A stretch of DNA of 64,000 bases, taken from Magicicada septendecula. Its lineage: Eukaryota > Arthropoda > Insecta > Hemiptera > Cicadidae. Made by a program: the position numbers and the translations under genes. Under the pieces are notes generated by a model. That model saw nothing but the letters and a program-made list of their open reading frames with translations, had not been told where the DNA came from and did not search any database. Location: assembly GCA_034769895.1 (NCBI GenBank), contig CM068373.1, forward strand, positions 21,433,967-21,497,966, in the 5' to 3' direction. Shown piece by piece: positions 56,339 through 64,000 of the stretch; within the stretch, counting starts at the first letter, position 1, and every line of letters begins with the position of its first letter.

Positions 56339-56887
56339 TCAAGGTAGACGTCCTTGCTTGTTCTTCGGTTCTTCGAATTCAGTCTCGGGTGATCCGAACG
56401 TCAAGTTCCCAGGAATTTGAGTCTTCCGCTCAACCGCTTGTTTTGCTGGCATCACTCCCGTTGCGTCGTGTACTGATGACCTAAACACCACTGGCTGATC
56501 CAAGTCTGTTTGGTTCTCGTCAACAACCTCTTGCGTAACTTCATCTTCAGCAACTTTTCCCCCGGGTGCTTCTATTAACTCACGAACAAACAAGGGGTTT
56601 CCCTTGACACCCATAGTTGGCTTCCCAATCACTTCTTTTGTCGTTTCCCGTATTTGTACTTCCTGTACTAGTTCGTCTTCCATTTCCGCCTGAACTAGGA
56701 AAGATTCCTCTTGACCAGACCTGTTGACGTCTTCTTCGGCCAATGACACCTGCTTGATTGAATGGTTGGTAGACCCTGACATTTTACCCATGCAAAGCTT
56801 TATCTTCTCTTTGCTAACCTTCATGACTTTCTCTCCTAAAACCACAACGAATCCGTAGGCATTCATAATGTCCGTGCCAAGAATCAC
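56339..56887 (-). pseudogene. Protease-linker fused to integrase C-terminal segment
   Basis: 182 open codons on minus. The first part (ILGTDIMNAYGFVV) is the C-terminal end of a retroviral-type aspartic protease, followed by an acidic linker. From about VDENQTDLDQ it reads as the integrase segment also present at 61.6 kb (compare SSVHDATGVMPAK with ASVHDTTGMTPAK, and FGSPETE with FGSPETQ). The joint is an internal deletion of several kb-equivalents of pol that kept the frame. It has no polymerase or integrase catalytic residues. Confidence 0.8.
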
Positions 56888-56889
56888 TT

Positions 56890-57222
56890 TATCAACAATG
56901 TCTGCACAAGCATTTGGTTGTTAAACTCGAAAAGACCCAGGCGTACACGTACGTCTATCTTTCCTAACACATTGACGGGGCTTCCAGTCACAGTCTGTAT
57001 TGTACAAGAGCTAATTTGAGGCCGTAGGTTGCTAACTAAGTCAGGGCGTACAATGGACACCGTTGCGCACGCGTCAACTGTAAATGATGTTGATTTACCT
57101 TCCGCAAATCAATTAAGAATTAAGTCTCCACTGGTCTTATGTAACATGGAAACTGTGTGCTGTTCTCGGGCTTTACTTCCCCAATTGGTGCGATCGCTCT
57201 CTTCTCTCGGTATTTTATTCTT
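56890..57222 (-). pseudogene. Aspartic protease N-terminal part with lost active site
   Basis: On minus: FTVDACATVSIVRPDLVSN, where the family expects Asp-Thr/Ser-Gly. Here the triad reads Asp-Ala-Cys (Asp codon at 57073-57075). A frame change near 56915 separates it from the downstream part. Confidence 0.7.
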
Positions 57223-58099
57223 CTAGCAGTCTACCTGTAGATGACCACGATTCCCACAGTTGTAACACTTCGGTCTTCTGTCTTTATCCTTTGGTTCGAA
57301 AGATCGTTGTAGCGCTGCTGACTTCTTAAACGGTTGATCTTGAATCGTCTCTTTATGTTGGCTACTATGACGATACTGTGGTATTGGATTCGTTTGGCTA
57401 TAACGTGATGGCATACCTTGATTAATGTAGGTCGCACACTTGGCAGCTTCAAAACGGAGAGCAGGAACAACAGTGTCTGATTTATTATCATGCAGTGCCA
57501 TTCTTAACACTTGTTGTAATTTACTATCTCTGATACCGTCAATAAACATAATCAGTGAAATCCATTTCCGGAAATCCTCCGATTCTTCGGGATAAGCCAA
57601 TCTTGTCAGTCGGTCGACATTCGCTTCAAACTCTTGAAGGGTTTCCCCAGAACGCTGTCGCTTCGCTTGAAGTTGTTCACGGTACACTTCGCTCAAATGC
57701 TTGTCACCATACCGTAATTCCAGAGCTTTTGTTAATTCGGCATAGATGTTCTGATTTTGAGGTGGCACTTTCTGTATTAGTTCTGCGGCAGACCCTTTTA
57801 AAGCAAGAATTAGTGAAAGTCTTTCTCTTCTTCCGTCCATTTATTTAAGCTAGCGGCAGCTTCAAACTGGCGAATATAAGTTGCCCAATGAGTGCTTCCA
57901 TCAAATGTCGCTGCCTTTGCGTAAACTGGCCTACTAAAGTTAGATTTCTCTGATATTTTGAATCTACTTCAGCATTTATTAATGGTCTTTCATTATAAAC
58001 TATTTTTTTTACTAAATGTTCGACTTCCTTTATAATTTGTTTTATTGAAAATGTAATAGAATTTTCTAAACTTGAAATACTTGTTTTCATAGTTGACAC
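57223..58099 (-). pseudogene. Gypsy gag with one CCHC zinc knuckle (frameshifted)
   Basis: The minus frame from 57840 to 57223 (205 codons) has a capsid region (LILALKGSAAELIQKVP, ALELRYGDKHLSEVYREQL, RSGETLQEFEANVDRL) and ends with the zinc knuckle CYNCGNRGHLQVDC and a stop. The upstream part, from 58099, has a coiled-coil-like N-terminus. The region near 57960-57830 reads KAATFDGSTHWATYIRQF in a third frame, so at least two frameshifts exist. Gag would package the element RNA. Confidence 0.85.
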
Positions 58100-58426
58100 A
58101 GATTTTTCTATTTCAGATATTCTGTCAACTTGTTTGTTCAGCTCGCCTCGTAACGGGATGAATTTTGCAGTGGTATCCTCTTGTACGAACGTCTTAACAT
58201 CGTCTGCTTAACGGCTGAATTCTTCTTTCATTCGTCCCTCAGGTATTTCATTTTCACACTTACGTTTTTCGTCTTGTCGTTTTTATGCCTTTGCTGTAGC
58301 ATTGCTCGGAATGCTTCTATCATCTGACTGGTATCCGTTTTATTAATTAATTACGAATTACACTCGTCTTGTACAAAGTGTCCACTGTTTCCACTGTTAA
58401 CCGTTCTATCCCACTTCTGACACCAC

Positions 58427-58891
58427 TGTTACGACGGTCTACTCGATCGTCGTAGGTACAGTGGAAACAAAATACAAGACGCCAATTAAGTCATTAGTCA
58501 CCAGCTTTAATTTTCACAGTTAAACAGTTTGTAATTAACAACACAGTCTCTTACACCAAATCGAATAAAAATTGTTCACACGCAATAAAAACGTCAACTA
58601 ATATTAAACACAACTGTATTAACACAATAATTCTTCACGTCGACAAACATTCAATCCGCTCTAGCGGAAATCGCTCACGTTACTCAACTGAAAACCCCGG
58701 CTGCCATGACTTTATACACGCCGCGCTGAGGTGCAGTACAGCTTTCCCTCCTTGACTGCACGCCGGCGGCTTAATGGGTATCTCAAGTTCTTGGAACTCA
58801 CTAGAATCACGTAGTTGAATGACGCACAGCTGCCACACTGGACGGGGGGAGTGGAGAATGTTCTGGGTTGTTCGCTACGCTTCTCGTAACA
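58427..58891 (-). repeat. 5' LTR (465 bp)
   Basis: Ends TGTTACGA/TCGTAACA. Similar to 55803-56270 throughout, with several percent difference, so the insertion is moderately old. Confidence 0.9.
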
Positions 58892-59018
58892 CAGTGGTAA
58901 CTTATTGACTGAGATTAATAAAGATTATGTGTAAGCCTACATGGTAACACATAAATTTTAGAGCTGCTTTTGTTATAATACGTAAATAATATTATCTAAA
59001 CATTTTGGTGTTTGTGTA

Positions 59019-59465
59019 TAACGACCGCTCAAGGAAAATCGGCACCCTAGGCGAAAACCGAGAAAGGCGCCCTAAAAATTTTTTAACATTATTTATCTTT
59101 AATCTGTATGATATCTCTGCACGTTGGAAATATTTTACTGAGTAAGGTTTTAAATTAATACAAGATTTGAAATTGATTTTAAATTTTTCCCAACTAAATG
59201 TATTGTCATAATACAACTAAGAAAGTATAAATATGATATAAATTATCTATGTACTTTCAAATAAGTTATCGTCAATACTTGAAGTCAGAAAAATAATAAA
59301 AAAAAAAAATTCTTCGCCGAGGCTTGGTGCCATTTGACATTCCCAAAGTTAATTTTTAAAAATTATTTCAAAAAAATTTTTTTTTCTCCTACGCAATTTG
59401 GCGCCCCTCGACTTGTGCCGCCCTAGGGGGCCGCCTAGGTTGCCTATATGGTAGAGCGGTCCCTG
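59019..59465. mobile_element. hAT MITE (447 bp)
   Basis: 8-bp duplications TTTGTGTA (59011-59018 and 59466-59473). The right end on minus reads CAGGGACCGCTC...GGCAACCTAGGCG; the left end reads TAACGACCGCTC...GGCACCCTAGGCG, that is, diverged terminal repeats of about 35 bp. It is non-coding. The terminal sequence relates to the hAT at 51272. Confidence 0.85.
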
Positions 59466-59473
59466 TTTGTGTA

Positions 59474-60018
59474 AAGATATGTTACATTTAGATTACTATG
59501 AAAATTACATCTGTGCTTTGAAGAGATAGAGAAGAAGAGAAGGGATAAACGCATTTCCTAGAAATCAGATTTACTGTAGTTAGAAACATGGAAACTCTCC
59601 AAAGTGTTATTCACGAAAGTTGCTGCTGATTGTTGTGAGCAACAAGCAAGCCTGAATCGTTTAAGCTGACACAAACTGTTACTAGTGCAACAACGTATAA
59701 CGTGTTTAGCAATAGAATAGTAATTTCTACCACTTTCAAAATTTAAAAAGACAACCCTTTCAACTCGACTCTTAAATCAAATTCATTAGCAGCACATTTC
59801 AGGAAATGGGATGCTTTATCTTCGTTCTTGTTGCCTTCGAACAATTAATAATTTTCTTTTTGTTTTTCACAACTGGTGATACGTTGTGGCAAAACGGTAA
59901 AACCATTATTCCTCTTAATTTTGTTTTGTTGTGTAATGAGCGCGAGACACTTATAACAAAAACGCAGACACACCAAAGCACGTTTGCGCACGCATGTCAA
60001 TATACTTACCCACACTAG

Positions 60019-60088
<70 letters not shown>

Positions 60089-60651
60089 CAGTCCTTATTA
60101 CAAAATAAATTTTTGGAAGTGTGTGGCGTTTAGTGAGTACTTGTTAACGGGAAAAGCTGTAACTTGTTAATTACGGCATATTTGAATGTAAGGATTATTT
60201 TCGAGTTTTTTGCACGCCAGCCCATGTACGTATGTGTGTGTGCTATGTTCCCCAGAAAAACTAGCGATTTTAAATTAAAGGGTTGTTAACTACATGGACA
60301 CCGTAATATTCTAGGTAGAGACTGCGCCATAATTTAGTATAGTGTTTTACGTGAGAAGTTGCAAATTGATAAGTTTTAATTTTTTTATGAGATACAACAA
60401 ATTTGTTATTAAAGAATTTAATGAAAATATTAATGGGTTATAGAACAAATAATTACAAGTCAATAAACTTTGATACGTCCATTTAAGAACATTATGAAAT
60501 AATTCGCATGGTTTATTAATTTAACAATTTCATTAGTTACAAAAATGTTAGTAATACATAAATATTTATATCACTTGCTTCTTTACAGTTTATGAGGCTG
60601 ATGCTCGACAGTTATAGAATGATGTGTCTTTTATTCTACAAGTCTAGATAT
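59474..60651. other. No gene recognised; (GT)n at 60021-60087
   Basis: A GT microsatellite of about 33 units. Otherwise AT-rich sequence with no supportable features. Confidence 0.55.
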
Positions 60652-61170
60652 TGTTACGACAATTGGAAACGAAATACAAGACACCAATTAAGTCACTAAC
60701 CACCAGCTTTAATTTTCACAGTTAAACAGTTCGTAATTAACAACACAGTCTCTTACAACAAATTGTTCACACGCAATGAAATGTCAACTAATATTAAAAC
60801 ACAATTATATTACAACATAATGCCCGATTATAAAACACACCACGTCACTAATAACCACTTGAACGCACACAGTAATTTCGCCCGATGATAACTCTTAAAC
60901 CGCACTGTAATTAATCGCGAATAATACTGAACTGAACGTCGTTGAGTACTGGCATTTATATCCCGCCGAAAATCCAGACGATTCTACATACTACGTATTA
61001 CCTCTATTCTATGACGTAATTGATTGCGCCCTTGACACAGTGAGAGCGGCCGAGCAAATTCTCGCACCGTCTAGCAAATGGGTCGACAAGCACGTACGCC
61101 ACACGTGTTACATTCCGGATCCTTCTGGAACATTCGATAAACACGTAGATTGGTCTGTGATGCCGTAACA
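60652..61170 (-). mobile_element. Gypsy-family 3' LTR (519 bp)
   Basis: Reads TGTTACGACAATTGG...GCCGTAACA on plus. It shares the block CCAATTAAGTCACTAA.CACCAGCTTTAATTTTCACAG order with the other LTRs but differs in its right half. On minus it is preceded by the polypurine segment TAAGGAGGCATCACAG (61171-61186). Confidence 0.85.
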
Positions 61171-61186
61171 CTGTGATGCCTCCTTA

Positions 61187-62406
61187 AGCCTGTTCGTCCC
61201 GAACTGGCAACCCGTATCTGAAGTAATACTTAGTTAGGCGATCTGGGTGGACGACGTTGAACTTTCGCTGTCCTTCCTGTTGAATCCGATAAACAACATC
61301 GTCGATTTTTTTTTAGCAGTGTAGGGTCCTTCTCAGTTAGACTGAAGCTTAGGTAAACGACGACGACGGCGCTTTGGATTGAACAACCAGACCTGATCTC
61401 CTTCTTGGAAACCCACACTATTGCTGCGAATGTCATACCGAGTTTTCATTTTATCACTGGCAATCTTCAGCCGTCCTCATTTCTCGCAGTTGGTTTTCTA
61501 ATTGCGAGGAATAATTCTGCGGCTCTTGGGACTGAGTCTCAGGTGATCCGAACATTAAGTCCCCAGGAAGACGAATCTCCTGCCCAAACACCAATTTTGC
61601 TGGAGTCATGCCGGTTGTGTCGTGTACTGATGCTCTATACGCCATGAGGAATAGTGGTATACGTTGGTCCCAGTCGGTTTGATTCTTGTCAACAACCTTC
61701 GAAAGATGCTGCTCAAGTGTCCTATGGAATCTCTCAACTATTCCGTCCGACTGAGGATGCAGAGACGTTGAAATTTCTCCCTTGATCCAATGGCTTTCCA
61801 TAGGGGCTCCATAACGGCAACAGAAGTTGTGAACTAACTGCTTTGCCACAGTGGTAACCTCCTGATTTGGAATTGCTTAGGTTCCACCCACTTAGTAAAG
61901 TAGTCACCTACAACCATGATGTACCGGTTTCCATCGTCAGTAACTGGGAATGGTCCAGTAATGTCTATGGCAATTCTCTCGAAAGGCAGTCCAACGTTAT
62001 ACTGTCTCATTTTTCCCCTGCTTCTGGTTTGTGGGCCCTTGCTTGCAGCACATATTTCACACGTCCGAACCCATTCCCCTACGTCGTGGCGAAGATGAAG
62101 CCAATAGAATTGCTTCCGTATTTTATCAAGGGTTTTGTTAACGCCAAGATGGCCTCCAGATGTTCCATCGTGCATCCCCTGCAAAACAGACTGCACTTTA
62201 CTTCGGTGTACTATCAACTGCATGACCATGTCTCGTCCATCTGCACTTTCCCAAGCCTTTTTCTGCAATCCGTTTTCTAAGGTGAGAGATTCCCATTGTG
62301 CCCAGTAGCCCTTCAGCACTTCGGAACCATGGGAGATATCTTGCCAATCCGGGCCGCGACCTTCCTCTTTTGCTGTCAAGATCGGTCCAATGACTTCATC
62401 AGTCAT
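61187..62406 (-). pseudogene. Gypsy integrase, broken
   Basis: On minus, from the ATG at 62404-62406: the zinc-binding H2C2 region (MHDGTSGGHLGVNKTLDKIR, CEICAASKG), then the catalytic core with AIDITGPFP (first Asp). A frame change follows at about 61850. The second Asp region is deleted (GAPMESHWIKGE joins straight to STSLHPQSDG). The Glu region is present (IVERFHRTLEQHL). The C-terminal GPY-type domain (61453-61187) has a stop at the conserved Trp and ends VRDEQA-stop just before the polypurine tract. It would have inserted cDNA into the genome; this copy cannot. Confidence 0.88.
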
Positions 62407-62459
62407 CTGTCCTTGTCGACAGTCTTGTGTTGTCCAGCCGTCTGCCAGGAAATCTAGAG

Positions 62460-62640
62460 TGATGGCTTGAAAATGTTCGCTTGAGTTTTGTTCTTACTTT
62501 CTGTGGCAATGTCGGCAGGCTTCCGGGCACGGTCTTCGTGATAATCCATCTGCATTACCATGCAGGCGCCCCCGCCGATCTTGTACCTTGAAGTTGTACT
62601 CTTGCAGACGTTTGAACCACCTTGCCAACTGTCCATCCAG
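62460..62640 (-). pseudogene. Gypsy RNase H C-terminal end
   Basis: On minus: LARWFKRLQEYNFKVQDRRG, then LHGNADGLSRRPC, the standard end of Gypsy RNase H, upstream of the integrase and in the expected order. The element is truncated at about 62640. Confidence 0.8.
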
Positions 62641-62660
62641 ATTTTTAATTCTCAAGAGCC

Positions 62661-62860
62661 ATGCATGTCAGCAGCGATTATTTCTGTCTTGATGCGTTTA
62701 CATATCAAATTTCTAGACTGTGGGGAATCGAAAGTGTGGAAGCGTCACGTTTTTCGATGACGTTTTTGTGGAATGACCCCCACAGGCGCCCCCGCCGATG
62801 TTGTACCTTGAAGTTGTACTCTCGCAGACGTTCGAGCCACATTGCCAACTTGCCAATGAC
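62661..62860. repeat. Repeated module followed by a second RNase H fragment
   Basis: 62661-62785 (plus) repeats the module of 53.9 kb (VSSDYFCLDAFTYQISRLW...FLWND). It runs directly into 62786-62860, which on minus repeats the RNase H segment (LAMWLERLREYNFKVQHRRGRL) of a slightly different Gypsy subfamily. The module therefore sits between two homologous RNase H pieces. Confidence 0.7.
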
Positions 62861-63234
62861 ATCACATACGCACGCAACATTATAGCTGGATTCAAATGGA
62901 TCGTTCGAGAAACACGTAGATTGTTCTGTGATGTAACCATATGTTGAGATTTACAGACTGTTTTATGGGCTGTAGTATCGTGTTATTTCAATTATATAAG
63001 CTTAGCATTTTATTTTCTTGTTTCCCTTCATGTTATCACGTGACTTGAAATGACATATTTGTTTTGTTATTTATTTGCACAGATAATGAAAAGTACTTAC
63101 TTACGTACACAAATTATCATAGTGTCAGAGTGTACATTTGTGTTGTCTGTTCTTGTTAGCTGTCACTTAAGCGACCATAAAGTTATAAGTATTCGAGTTG
63201 AACTGAAGATGATAGTAAAGGAAGAAAACAAAGG
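62861..63234. other. No feature recognised
   Basis: Short repeat of ACACGTAGATTG (also in the LTR at 61142). Nothing else was recognised. Confidence 0.4.
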
Positions 63235-63400
63235 GCATCATCATCTTCTTATCGGGTTTAGGTTTTTGCGGCTTGTTCCTTTTTCACAGTCCACCTTTTC
63301 TTAGGTCCACCAACGTTTCTTCTACCTATAAAGTTGTACTCTTTCGCTTTCTACTGTATTCTACTTTCTTCCACTCTATTGATGTAAAAAAATCAATGTG
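63235..63400 (-). pseudogene. LINE ORF2 extreme C-terminus and tail
   Basis: On minus: a RNVGGPKKRW block, then KKEQAAKT with stops and a final EDDD/GATGATG tail near 63236-63245. Very short. Confidence 0.5.
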
Positions 63401-64000
63401 ATGGGACCTTAGGATGTTTTCACATGCAGGAGTAGGATATAGGGAATATAGAGCCGTTTGGACCAGAGCCTCTACCTGGTCAAGACCGTGCGTGGTGAAG
63501 AGCTACATCCTTTTAACAGCCCATGGTTCTATAACAGAACACGACGGATCTAGACCAGAGAAGGTCGATAAAAAAATGTTGCCGGCATAGGGTTGGTTGG
63601 CCTATACGGTGGTCAAAATTAGCAACTCGCAATTCTAACAGCAGCGTCGGAAACCAGGTCGGAAAACAAAGGCATTTACCGTATTTTCAAAAAACAATCT
63701 TACGTAATACAATGATTCTACAACACAGACGCCATAAACAAGAAGAAGCTACTTATTATTTAATAAAGAAATAAAACATATAAAGAAATGAAAATATTTT
63801 ATTTTGTCCATTACCATTACAAATTGTGAGCCTCGTGTAATATCTACTGTAATGTATTTGAAATATGTGGTGTGTAATCGACAACGTAAGCGAGTATCAA
63901 TAAACGTAAATCATGTACGCTACTGCGCTAGAAAGCTTACGTATTTGGACACGAACACTAAATGGTTAGTTTATTGAAATTTTATACCGTACGTGACCTA
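63401..64000. other. No feature recognised
   Basis: No coding frame, repeat ends or RNA gene could be supported up to the window edge. Confidence 0.45.

Larger units (their letters stand above)
55803..58891 (-). mobile_element. Gypsy-family deletion derivative with two LTRs
   Basis: 3' LTR 55803-56270 and 5' LTR 58427-58891 (on plus TGTTACGA...TCGTAACA). On minus, the primer-binding site GTGGTGTCAGAAGTGGGA is next to the 5' LTR and the polypurine tract AAGGAGGGAGAG next to the 3' LTR. The interior keeps gag and part of protease, then jumps straight to the integrase C-terminal part. RT, RNase H and most of integrase are deleted. The LTR flanks do not show matching 4-bp duplications (ATAT against CAGT), so the ends may have recombined. 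Confidence 0.88.

Overview
The window is a piece of a large, AT-rich, repeat-filled eukaryotic genome, most likely an insect. The evidence is a small cluster of intronless seven-helix chemoreceptor genes of the insect gustatory-receptor (Gr) type, surrounded by typical arthropod transposable elements: Jockey-like and other non-LTR elements, Gypsy, Penelope-like, Tc1, hAT, Tigger and a tRNA-derived SINE. A hemimetabolous insect with a big genome would fit, but I cannot name the species. There are no operons, and apart from the chemoreceptors no host gene can be supported.

Layout. 1-4.5 kb: end of a Gypsy-family element with its LTR, a 600-bp inverted-repeat element and a LINE fragment. 4.5-16.2 kb: a 114-bp satellite (about 20 copies) split by a very young 9.4-kb LTR retrotransposon. 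That element has 2.95-kb LTRs, only a gag-like frame plus an acidic frame, and no pol. 16.2-25.7 kb: a solo LTR fragment, LINE fragments, a 59-bp minisatellite, a SINE with a clean target duplication and a Penelope-like remnant. 25.7-46.6 kb: the Gr cluster. It holds a Gr pseudogene (minus, 25679-26762), an intact Gr (minus, 32117-33232) and an intact Gr (plus, 45444-46580), separated by LINE fragments, a near full-length but broken Jockey element (36.2-40.9 kb), a second SINE, a long CA tract and a Tigger remnant. 46.6-50.4 kb: a Tc1 element directly behind the last Gr gene, carrying a nested Penelope-like insertion, then a short LINE with target duplications. 50.4-62.9 kb: several minus-strand copies of one Gypsy family, one invaded by a hAT element and one a protease-integrase deletion derivative, plus a hAT MITE. 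62.9-64 kb: a LINE tail and otherwise featureless sequence.

The most interesting object is the satellite-embedded LTR element. Its gag frame has no methionine codon. It ends in a near-perfect PAM2 motif (the peptide that binds the MLLE domain of poly(A)-binding protein), placed exactly where the frame overlaps a second, also methionine-free, very acidic frame. The first 20 bases of its LTR fold as an exact tRNA T-arm. A second theme is a set of hammerhead-ribozyme-like motifs in the Penelope-like remnants, one of them with an intact conserved core.

Limits. Everything was read by eye. Element ends are firm where target duplications or terminal repeats were found (5348-14748, 22131-22421, 46621-48449, 47273-47757, 49794-50178, 51272-52354, 59019-59465, and the LTRs at 55803, 58427 and 60652). 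Other element ends are approximate.
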